Position numbers and translations under genes: made by a program. A DNA stretch of 26,627 nucleotides from Actinobacteria bacterium UBA5182 (GTDB lineage: Bacteria; Actinomycetota; UBA4738). How positions within the stretch are numbered: position 1 is the first letter of the stretch; each line of letters begins with the position of its first letter. A model generated the notes under the pieces. It saw only the letters and a program-made list of their open reading frames with translations. It was not told where the DNA came from and searched no databases. Below are positions 8,052 to 14,708 of the stretch, piece by piece. The stretch covers positions 3,619 to 30,245 of the forward strand of contig DHWM01000147.1 in assembly GCA_002413185.1 (NCBI GenBank). Reading direction: 5' to 3'.

Positions 8052-10544
8052 GTGAGCCTTCGGGTACATCTTCTGGACGTCGGCCAGGCCGAGTACGGGG
8101 ATTCGCTGCTCATCCAGTTCGACGACGCCTCGGTCATGATCGACGGCGCCCACCCCGGAGATCAGACCGGCAAGGGCACCCACCGGGGAATCCCCGACCA
8201 GCTGGGGTCGCTGCTGGGCCAGCCCGGCCCCACCTACACCGTCGATCTGTTGATCGTGACGCACTCGCACCTCGATCACATCGGCTGCCTCCCCTACCTC
8301 GTCGCCCACGACCAGCTTCGAGCCGAATGGGCGCTGGTGGCCGATCCCGGCTTCGGATGGGGTCGCCCGGATGACGGCGCGCCCGATCCGGTCTCGCTGG
8401 TCGACGCGCCGACCCGACACGTCCTGGCGGCGCTTCGGGAGGAGGTCCCCACCCATGTGGCCGAGGATGCCGTGGTGTCCCAACTGATCAGCGACGCCGC
8501 GGATCTCCAGTCCAGGTACACGGAGATGCTCACGGCGCTGCAGACGAACGGCACGACGGTCGTCCGGTACGGACGCGACGGACACGACGATCTGGCCCAC
8601 GCGTTCGAGTCGATCGGGCTCACCATCGTGGGCCCGGGCATCGACCATCTCCAGGCGTGCGCGGAGGTCATCTCCGGGGCCACGGACTCGTTGCTGCAAC
8701 ACGCCGACGGCATGTTCAACGGAGACGACGCGGCGACGCCGGCCGGCGTGTATCGGCGGATGCTGTCCCAGCCCGGCCTGGCGGACTCGGCGGAGCAGCG
8801 CCCCGGCCCGGCCATCAACCTCCAGAGCATCGTGACGAGCTTCGAACAGGCCGGCACCAAGATCCTGTTCGCCGGCGACATGCAGTGGGTCGACCAGCAG
8901 GTGAACAATCAGACGATCCAGGACAGCGTTCGGTCGCTGCGACAGTCCATCCAGAAGGGGGGGCCGTACAGCTTCGCCAAGCTCTCCCACCACGGCAGCG
9001 ACAACGGCTTCGACGAGCAGGTCTTCCAGGAGCTCGGGGCGACGAACCTGTTCGGGATCTGCGCCGGAGAGCAGAGCACCGCCCATCCGAACCCGTCGGT
9101 CCTGACCCTTCTCGACCAGCACCGCCAGACCATCACGTGGGCCCGCACGGACCACAACCGGCTCTCCACCTTCACCTTCGAGGATGGGATCCCGACGACC
9201 GACGTCGAACGGGGAACGGTGAACGACCCCGTGCCCAACGCGGTCGACGAAGCCGTGGCGCCGATGGGCGGAACCGCCCCGACGGGCGGCGCCGTCACCT
9301 CACCCCCGGCCGAGCGGGCCGAAGGCAACGTCGTGGAGGTGGTCACGCGGATCCCTCGGCTTCCCACCAGGGTGACAGTGGCCGTTGACGTGCAACCGGA
9401 GGAGCCCGGCCCGGCTCCCGCCCCCCGAGGTGTCGCCGACGCTGCCGGGATCCAACTGGCTGGCGGCCGTGACCTTCCGGCGCTGCTCTTCGCCACCAAC
9501 CGGAAGGCCCTGGCCACCAACGTCGGACGGGACGAGTCCGATGCGATCCTTCAGGCCCTCTCGGCGAAGGGCATACTTCTGGTGGACGACGTTCCCTCGG
9601 AGCTGGATGCGTCGGCGGAAGCGGTCGAAGCGGTCCGGGAGCAACTCCGGGCCCATCCCGATGTGAAGGGCGTTGTCCTGGTAGGCGGCTACGACGTGGT
9701 GGCCTCGCGCATCGTCGACTGTCTGCCCGCGGAGCTCCGAGCCGCCGTGACCGACAACTCCGACGCGGACGACTTCGTGGTGTGGAGCGACGACCCATTC
9801 GGGGATCGCGACGGCGACGAGATGCCGGAGCTCCCCGTGTCGCGCATCCCCGACGCGAAGTCCGCGGCGCTGGTTCGCACGGCCCTCCAGGCGAACGATA
9901 ACCGCCGGGCCACCGCCAGAGCCGGGGTCAGGAACAAAGTTCGGGAGTTCGCCGATGGGATCTACGCGCTGCTGCCGGCGCCCCGAGATCTTCTGCAGTC
10001 TGCCCCCTCCACCTTCGACCAGAATCCCGGCTTCGTCCTGGACGCCGACCTGGTGTACCTAATGCTGCACGGCGACTTCGACGACTCCAGCCGCTACTGG
10101 GGAGAGGCTCCGCCGGAGTATCCCGTCGCAGTGGGGCTCAGCAACGTGCCCTCGCCGGCGGGGCGAATCGTGTTCGCCGGGTGCTGCTGGGGAGCGCTGA
10201 CCGTCGACAAGCGGGCGGCCCGGGCCGATCCCGCGATCTCCCTCGCGCCCAAGACGACCACGGCCTCATTGGCGCTCTCCTTCCTGGCGAACGGAGCCAC
10301 TGCCTACGTGGGCTGCACAGGCTCGCACTACTCTCCCCGCGAGGCGCCCTACGGCTCCTTCGGCGGACCGATGCACCAGGCGTTCTGGACCAACGTGGTA
10401 GGCGGGATGGCTCCGGCCGAGGCCCTGTTCGAGGCGAAGAAGACCTTCGGGCTCGGCATCCCCCACGGCCAGACTTCACCACAGAGCCAGGCCATCGAGT
10501 ACAAGATCTTCCGCGAGTTCACGTGCCTCGGGCTGGGCTGGTGA
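8052..10544 (+). CDS. ComEC-like metallo-beta-lactamase domain fused to a C25/caspase-like cysteine protease domain
   Basis: An 830-residue two-enzyme protein. Residues 1-375 form a ComEC/Rec2-type metallo-beta-lactamase (MBL) domain: LRVHLLDVGQAEYGDS at the start, metal motif HSHLDH at 71-76, FAGD with Asp276, and LSHHGSDNG with His313/His314. A Pro/Ala-rich linker (about 376-465) leads to a clan CD domain resembling peptidase C25 (gingipain) more than classical caspases: VVLVGGYDVV at 541-550, the run DPFGDRDGDEMPELPVSRIP at 581-600, catalytic His673 in MLHGD, and Cys711/Cys712 in FAGCCWG. No signal peptide is visible, so it probably acts in the cytoplasm. I chose the GTG at 8052, preceded by GGAAGGGG; ATG at 8022 would add 10 residues but has no ribosome site. 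Substrates are unknown; the MBL part could be a nuclease or phosphodiesterase and the C25 part a protease. Confidence 0.88.
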   Translation: MSLRVHLLDVGQAEYGDSLLIQFDDASVMIDGAHPGDQTGKGTHRGIPDQLGSLLGQPGPTYTVDLLIVTHSHLDHIGCLPYLVAHDQLRAEWALVADPGFGWGRPDDGAPDPVSLVDAPTRHVLAALREEVPTHVAEDAVVSQLISDAADLQSRYTEMLTALQTNGTTVVRYGRDGHDDLAHAFESIGLTIVGPGIDHLQACAEVISGATDSLLQHADGMFNGDDAATPAGVYRRMLSQPGLADSAEQRPGPAINLQSIVTSFEQAGTKILFAGDMQWVDQQVNNQTIQDSVRSLRQSIQKGGPYSFAKLSHHGSDNGFDEQVFQELGATNLFGICAGEQSTAHPNPSVLTLLDQHRQTITWARTDHNRLSTFTFEDGIPTTDVERGTVNDPVPNAVDEAVAPMGGTAPTGGAVTSPPAERAEGNVVEVVTRIPRLPTRVTVAVDVQPEEPGPAPAPRGVADAAGIQLAGGRDLPALLFATNRKALATNVGRDESDAILQALSAKGILLVDDVPSELDASAEAVEAVREQLRAHPDVKGVVLVGGYDVVASRIVDCLPAELRAAVTDNSDADDFVVWSDDPFGDRDGDEMPELPVSRIPDAKSAALVRTALQANDNRRATARAGVRNKVREFADGIYALLPAPRDLLQSAPSTFDQNPGFVLDADLVYLMLHGDFDDSSRYWGEAPPEYPVAVGLSNVPSPAGRIVFAGCCWGALTVDKRAARADPAISLAPKTTTASLALSFLANGATAYVGCTGSHYSPREAPYGSFGGPMHQAFWTNVVGGMAPAEALFEAKKTFGLGIPHGQTSPQSQAIEYKIFREFTCLGLGW

Positions 10545-10564
10545 GGCGACGGTTCGATCGGTTG

Positions 10565-10570
10565 TAGCAT
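10565..10570 (+). promoter_or_regulatory. Possible -10 element (TAGCAT) before the small acidic gene
   Basis: TAGCAT fits the actinobacterial TANNNT -10 pattern and would start transcription near 10577, giving a leader of about 22 bases that contains the GGAG ribosome site at 10590-10593. No recognisable -35 is visible, so the gene may instead be read from the upstream promoter. Confidence 0.3.
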
Positions 10571-10599
10571 CGGCGAGGAGCGGCGGATCGGAGACCGAG

Positions 10600-10956
10600 A
10601 TGGCGAAGCTGACACCCGAGGAGATCGAAGAGATCGTGAAGCGGGACGCACCGGGTCACCGGGTCGTTCCCCTTCCCCCACAGGCCGACGCCATTCCTCG
10701 CGCCACCAGGTCCGACGAGGGGACGCCCGACGCCGCAGCCATCCGTGAGAAGTACGGCCAGCAGGGCGGTGAGGCCCATGACGGCGAGAGCGCAGGCGCC
10801 CCCGCCGCCGACGCGCCGGCCGGCGAGGAGGAGACCGAGGACACCATGATCGCCATTGCGCCCGACTCCCCTTCGAGTCCCTGGGCACACGGCTCCCGCC
10901 CCAAGGTGGTCGTGATCTCGGGCAAGGACAGGAAGATCATCGCCAGCCAGGGCTAG
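10600..10956 (+). CDS. Small acidic hypothetical protein next to the MBL-C25 protease
   Basis: A 118-residue protein I do not recognise. The N-terminus MAKLTPEEIEEIVKRDA looks helical. Residues 25-85 are rich in Ala, Gly, Glu, Asp and Pro and probably disordered, with scattered Arg (34, 37, 48). The C-terminus PKVVVISGKDRKIIASQG has two short beta-like stretches around a Gly-Lys-Asp-Arg turn. There is no signal peptide or membrane segment. The ATG at 10600 has GGAG six bases upstream. It follows the MBL-C25 gene by 55 bases on the same strand, so it could be co-transcribed as a partner, inhibitor or substrate; that is inference from position only. Codon use resembles its neighbours. Confidence 0.65.
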   Translation: MAKLTPEEIEEIVKRDAPGHRVVPLPPQADAIPRATRSDEGTPDAAAIREKYGQQGGEAHDGESAGAPAADAPAGEEETEDTMIAIAPDSPSSPWAHGSRPKVVVISGKDRKIIASQG

Positions 10957-11010
10957 CGAAAGGCTGGTCTTCTCGCGTTCCTCTACCACGGATCGGCCCT
11001 CGTGCTGGGG

Positions 11011-11016
11011 TAGGCT
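11011..11016 (+). promoter_or_regulatory. Possible -10 element (TAGGCT) of the receiver-only regulator
   Basis: TAGGCT fits the TANNNT pattern, and an A+T-containing spot here stands out from the surrounding GC-rich gap. It would give a leader of roughly 70 bases before the GTG at 11095. No matching -35 is evident. Confidence 0.25.
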
Positions 11017-11094
11017 GGCCCCACCCTGGATGTCGTGCAAGCATCCTTGCCGTCGCCGGCGGGCGGTGCGACGCTGGCAGAAAAGGAGGAAGCG

Positions 11095-11466
11095 GTGACG
11101 GTGCGGGTTCTCATCGTCGATGACCAGGAGCCGTTCCGTCTCGCTGCCAGGATGGTCGTGGAGGCGACGGATGGGTTTGAAGTCGTCGGCGAGTCGGAAA
11201 CCGGCGAGGCCTCCATCGAGGCGGCCCACGACCTGGACCCCGACCTCGTCCTGATGGACGTGAACCTGCCGGGGATCAACGGACTCGAAGCGACCCGGCA
11301 GATCCTGTCGGGCTCCGACCGCGTGGTGATCCTGCTGCTCTCGACATACGAGGAGGAGGAGTACGCCCCGCGCGCCGCGGAATGCGGAGCCGCCGCGTAC
11401 ATCCCGAAGTCTTCGTTCAGCCCTGACCGGCTGGCCGACGCGTGGGCGGCCGCCTCCGCCGCATGA
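11095..11466 (+). CDS. Receiver-only (CheY-like) response regulator
   Basis: A 123-residue single-domain receiver with no output domain, expected to act by protein contact after phosphorylation. Conserved positions are present: acidic pair Asp9/Asp10 in IVDDQ, phospho-acceptor Asp55 in LMDVNLPG, Ser83/Thr84, and Lys105 in YIPKSS. The GTG at 11095 is chosen because AGGAGG ends five bases before it; upstream in-frame starts would add about 20 residues unlike a receiver. No intact kinase adjoins it. The only kinase sequence nearby is the broken copy that converges on it from the other strand, so it may have been orphaned or may answer to the kinases near 17.6-21.9 kb. Confidence 0.85.
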   Translation: MTVRVLIVDDQEPFRLAARMVVEATDGFEVVGESETGEASIEAAHDLDPDLVLMDVNLPGINGLEATRQILSGSDRVVILLLSTYEEEEYAPRAAECGAAAYIPKSSFSPDRLADAWAAASAA

Positions 11467-11468
11467 GC

Positions 11469-11488
11469 GTTACCGGTTCACCGGTAAC
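11469..11488. terminator. Palindromic hairpin between the regulator and the kinase remnant
   Basis: GTTACCGG TTCA CCGGTAAC forms a perfect 8-base-pair stem with a 4-base loop, three bases after the receiver stop. Symmetry lets it act for both convergent transcripts. No T-run follows on either strand, so a classical intrinsic terminator is uncertain. It also lies at the truncated end of the kinase remnant. Confidence 0.4.
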
Positions 11489-12075
11489 ACTCCGCTGACC
11501 GTCGTTCGAACACGAACCACTTCAGTTGCTGCCGTTCCTCGCCCTCCGACCGCCGGAACCGGAACACCATCGAGGCACCCCCGAGCAGGAAGAGAAGGAG
11601 TGTCGCGAACTGGAAGGCCCCATAGACGGGGCTGACGGCGGCGGGAAACAGCAGCCGTACCGGGTCGGTGAGGTTGGGGAAGTTGTTCGAGAAGTTGACG
11701 TCGGAAACCGCCGTGGAGACTGCTCCGACCATGGGGACGAGCACGGTCGCCCAAACGACCGGGCGCCAGCGTCTCGACGGGAGGTGTCCGTGGGGGAACA
11801 GAAGCAGGATCAGCGCCAACGGGCTCCACGTCGCCTCGACGGAAACCACGGAGAGCCAGGAGCCCGAGCGACCCGCCCGTGAAGCTGAGCATGAGCCACC
11901 CCAGGGGGTTGTCCCTTCGGCGCGAGGCCACGAGCGCCCCCACGCCCGAGAAGCTCACCAGGACCGGGAGGAACGGCGCAACCCGGGACGGACTCAACGC
12001 AACCGCAACCGCGAGCCCTACGAGACCGGGCGCGAAGATGGACCAGGCCAGCGAAGAAGCGGTTCGCGGCTTCAT
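11478..12075 (-). pseudogene. Remnant of a sensor histidine kinase N-terminus (frameshifted, truncated)
   Basis: A decayed relative of the kinases at 17655 and 19808. The ATG at 12075 opens with MKPRTASS, matching their MKQRTA start, and runs through two hydrophobic segments to NPLGWLMLSF. Around 11850-11870 the homology jumps to another frame, which continues through LLFPHGHLPSRRWRPVVW, SDVNFSNNFPNLTDPV and ends at QLKWFVFE; the second kinase has ADVNFSSNFPRLTDPV and QLKWFVY. At the jump about 20-25 residues are missing compared with the intact kinase. The GAF, dimerisation and ATPase domains are absent, leaving about 200 of some 700 residues. The parts still readable are well conserved, so the decay looks recent. 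Confidence 0.75.
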
Positions 12076-12177
12076 CGGCCCGAGCCGGAGGCCATGCGCC
12101 GGTTCATGGCTCGATTGTGCGGTCGGGGAAGGGGCGCGTAAAGGGTGTGGGCCGAACTGCCCCGAAGGGGAGACGAA

Positions 12178-12209
12178 GCCGGCACGGGGTGCTGGCACCC
12201 CGGGCCGGC
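12178..12209 (+). promoter_or_regulatory. Strong GC hairpin just before a small gene
   Basis: GCCGGC A CGGGGTG CTGG CACCCCG G GCCGGC folds into a 14-position stem with a single A/G mismatch and a 4-base loop. A smaller stem, CCCC GAA GGGG, lies just upstream near 12160-12170. It ends 16 bases before the ATG at 12226. It could terminate incoming transcription, form a leader structure, or be a protein-binding dyad. No T-run follows. Confidence 0.35.
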
Positions 12210-12225
12210 GCTACCCTACGCCTCG

Positions 12226-12468
12226 ATGCGACCGAGGAGATCCGGCACCCGGCGGAGGCGGCGCGGTCGCCTGTTCCTGTGGTTCGAGCGCGCGGTCCTG
12301 GGAACGGGGATGACCTTCGTCGCCTTCGTGATCGAACGGCGTCTGCTCAAGGCCATCAAGAAGGGCGGGATGAAGCCGGCCCCTCGAACTGCGGCCGGCG
12401 GCGAGGACGACCCCGGAAGCGTGGCGGTGGCACCGACCGGCGAAACGCCCTCAGCGGCGCCGCCGTAG
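12226..12468 (+). CDS. Small basic predicted membrane protein (hypothetical)
   Basis: An 80-residue protein I do not recognise. A very basic N-terminus (RPRRSGTRRRRRGR) precedes one hydrophobic stretch, LFLWFERAVLGTGMTFVAFVI (about 15-36). A basic helix, ERRLLKAIKKGG, and a Pro/Ala-rich tail follow. This suggests a single-pass membrane protein. The ATG at 12226 has no ribosome site, but TACCCT at 12212-12217 lies 8 bases upstream, the spacing expected for a leaderless transcript. Its last 18 bases overlap the 3' end of the convergent USP-UbiB gene. It could be a chance frame; the coherent basic/hydrophobic/basic layout is the main argument for it. Confidence 0.5.
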   Translation: MRPRRSGTRRRRRGRLFLWFERAVLGTGMTFVAFVIERRLLKAIKKGGMKPAPRTAAGGEDDPGSVAVAPTGETPSAAPP

Positions 12469-14526
12469 CAGATCCACGACCAGCCCGGCGGTGAGCGCCC
12501 CCCCGGCGCTCCCCAGCGACCAGGGCACCCACCCGGTGACGTGCGTGGAGCTGGCGGTGATGGCCGTCGCCACCAGCGCTCCCCCCGCCGTCAGCGCCAG
12601 CGACAGCCTTCGGCCGGCCCGGCGGATGTTGTCTTCGAGCCGTTCGGTCCCCCGGAAGTTGACGGTCAGCTTCGGACCGGGCCTCGATCCGGCCAGGCGC
12701 TCCACCGCCTCGATGAGCCGAACGAACCGCACCCGGACCTTCTGGGCCTCGTAGAACAGTCTCTTCGGATCCGCGCGGTCCCGGATGCGCTCCATCAGGC
12801 CCTTGGTCAGGAACTGCCCGGCCACGGAGAACGGGTCGAGCGTCGGGTCCAGCTCCGCCGTGGCAAGCTGCATCTGGGCCAGGGCCTTTCCGGTGAGTGC
12901 AAGCGAGGCGGGAAGCCGAACGTCGTGCCGGATGGAGATCTCGGTGATCTCCTGGAGGATCGGCCCGAGCTGGATCTCCTTCAGGGACACGTTTCGGTAC
13001 CGGCCCAACAGCTCCCCCAGCTCCGACTGGAACGCCCCGATGTCGATGTCCGAGCGCTGGTCCTCGCCGGCCAGCATCAGGGTGACGTCGGACAGGAACG
13101 GGACGTCCTCCTGCCAGAACGCCATGAGCAGCAGCATCAGCAGCTCCCGGATGTCCGGCCCGAGCTCACCCACCATGCCGAAGTCCAGGAAGTAGATCTT
13201 GTCGTTCCACCACATCAGGTTCCCCGGGTGCGGGTCGGCGTGGAAGAACCCGTCGGTCATGATCTGGCGGTAGTAGGACTCCAGAAGCTGGCGGGCGGCT
13301 TCGGTCCGCGCCTCGCCCTGGGGCGCGTCCCGGATGGGACCCCCCTGGATCTCCTCCATCACCAGCAGCCTGGCAGTGGTGAATTCCGTGTAGACGTTCG
13401 GCACGTCGAGGCGCGGATACCCCTCGAGCACGCCGCGCATCCGCTGGATGTTCTCCGCCTCTCGAGTGAAGTCGAGCTCTCGCTGGAGCGACGCCGAGAG
13501 ATGTTCGAAGATCGCCGGCATGTCGACAACCTGCCGGAATGCCGGGCGGTCGGCGGTCTTCTCGGCGAAGAGCTTCAGCAGCCCGAGATCCTGGAGGATG
13601 TCCTCCCGAGCGGTGGGCCGCTGGACCTTCACCACCACCCGCTCGCCACCGGTGAGGGTGGCCCGGTGGACTTCGGCGATGGTCCCCGCCGCCATGGGCT
13701 CGGGGACGATCGATTCGAACACGTCCTCCCACGGCACGCCGAGCTCCTGCTCCATGACCTCGACCACCTCCTGCTGGGTGAGGGGCGGGACGTTGTCCTG
13801 GAGCGTGGCCAGCTCTTCCACGAATGCCGGCGGGAGGAGGTCGGGGCGAGTCGACAGGATCTGGCCGAGCTTGGCGAAGGTGGGCCCCAGCTCCTCCAGC
13901 GCCTGACGGAACCGCCGGGCCCTGGTGCGGGTGGTCTCGTCGCCGGGCTTCGACCGGCTGAACAACTCTCGGAGCCCGTGCTTGGCCATGATCTGGCCGA
14001 TGCGGGTGGCCCGGCCGAGCAACCGGCCCTCCACCACGTCGAGCCCCGGCTCGGTCAGGATCGCCCCCCCCGGCCCAGGCGCCCTGGGCATGAAGCCGTC
14101 GCCGGCTTGGGATCCCGTGTTCACGATGATCACGGTGCAGCGCGCATTGTGGGAGACGCGGTTCGGAACGTTCCCCAGGAGAAATTCCTTGCGGCCGCTC
14201 ATGCCGACGTTCCCTACCACGAGCACGTCCACTTCCCGTTCGTGGGCCGCGTTGACGATCGCCCGGGCCGGATCCGTGTCCACGGCCACGAGGGCCTTGC
14301 CCCGGGGCCCCGCCATCCCTGCGGCGATCTGGGAGAGCTCCTGGGCGGCATAGCCCGCCCGGGTGGCCTCGGCGGTCCCCGCCTCGGTTCCGGGCGCGCT
14401 CTCGGGGATCAGCACCTGGAGGAGCCACAGCTCGGCCCCGTAGTTCTCCGCCATCTGCGCGGCCCAGTCCACGGCTCTGCTCGCGCTGGGCGAGCGATCC
14501 GTAGCCACCATGATCCGTTTGACCAC
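12451..14526 (-). CDS. Fusion: universal stress protein domain + ABC1/UbiB kinase-like protein
   Basis: A 691-residue two-domain protein. Residues 1-137 are a UspA-like domain: KRIMVATDRSPSASRAV at the start and the ATP-binding pattern G105-x2-G108-x9-G118, followed by Asn rather than Ser/Thr. Residues 160-625 are an ABC1/UbiB (COQ8-like) domain: KxGQ at 219-222, A-rich loop AAGT at 279-282, Lys300, ExD at 350-352, HADPHPGN at 429-436 and DFG at 448-450. Two hydrophobic helices (about 641-660 and 667-686) anchor the C-terminus in the membrane. UbiB proteins support ubiquinone or other prenyl-lipid metabolism through ATPase-like activity. The GTG start is supported by AAGGA six bases upstream. 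It is divergent from the MMPL gene. Confidence 0.92.
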   Translation of the reverse strand: MVKRIMVATDRSPSASRAVDWAAQMAENYGAELWLLQVLIPESAPGTEAGTAEATRAGYAAQELSQIAAGMAGPRGKALVAVDTDPARAIVNAAHEREVDVLVVGNVGMSGRKEFLLGNVPNRVSHNARCTVIIVNTGSQAGDGFMPRAPGPGGAILTEPGLDVVEGRLLGRATRIGQIMAKHGLRELFSRSKPGDETTRTRARRFRQALEELGPTFAKLGQILSTRPDLLPPAFVEELATLQDNVPPLTQQEVVEVMEQELGVPWEDVFESIVPEPMAAGTIAEVHRATLTGGERVVVKVQRPTAREDILQDLGLLKLFAEKTADRPAFRQVVDMPAIFEHLSASLQRELDFTREAENIQRMRGVLEGYPRLDVPNVYTEFTTARLLVMEEIQGGPIRDAPQGEARTEAARQLLESYYRQIMTDGFFHADPHPGNLMWWNDKIYFLDFGMVGELGPDIRELLMLLLMAFWQEDVPFLSDVTLMLAGEDQRSDIDIGAFQSELGELLGRYRNVSLKEIQLGPILQEITEISIRHDVRLPASLALTGKALAQMQLATAELDPTLDPFSVAGQFLTKGLMERIRDRADPKRLFYEAQKVRVRFVRLIEAVERLAGSRPGPKLTVNFRGTERLEDNIRRAGRRLSLALTAGGALVATAITASSTHVTGWVPWSLGSAGGALTAGLVVDLLRRRR

Positions 14527-14539
14527 CGCGTGTCCTTCC

Positions 14540-14580
14540 GGTGCCGAACCGGGCGAGCCTAATACACGCGGGTCGGCACC
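14540..14580. promoter_or_regulatory. Inverted repeat in the divergent USP-UbiB / MMPL promoter region
   Basis: GGTGCCGAACC at 14540-14550 is mirrored by GGTCGGCACC at 14571-14580 (10 paired bases and one bulge). Between the arms, on the minus strand, lies TAGGCT (14556-14561), a possible -10 for the USP-UbiB gene. The arrangement suits an operator. The rest of the 182-base gap (14527-14708) holds the MMPL leader, where CAGGAT 17 bases after TTGCCG near 14633 is a weak promoter candidate. Confidence 0.4.
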
Positions 14581-14708
14581 GGATGGGAGTGTTTCTGGGG
14601 GAGGGACCCTCGCCGGAATATCACCCCGCCCCTTGCCGTTGCCGAGTGCGTAGAGCAGGATTCGGTTCTGTCCGGCAGACGCGCCCGTCCGATCTCGAGG
14701 AGGACCAC

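Noticed and set aside
10943..10967. CCAGCC / GGCTGG stem overlapping the stop of the small acidic gene as a terminator
   Set aside because: Only 6 base pairs with a 13-base loop and a poor T-rich tail; expected by chance in GC-rich DNA.
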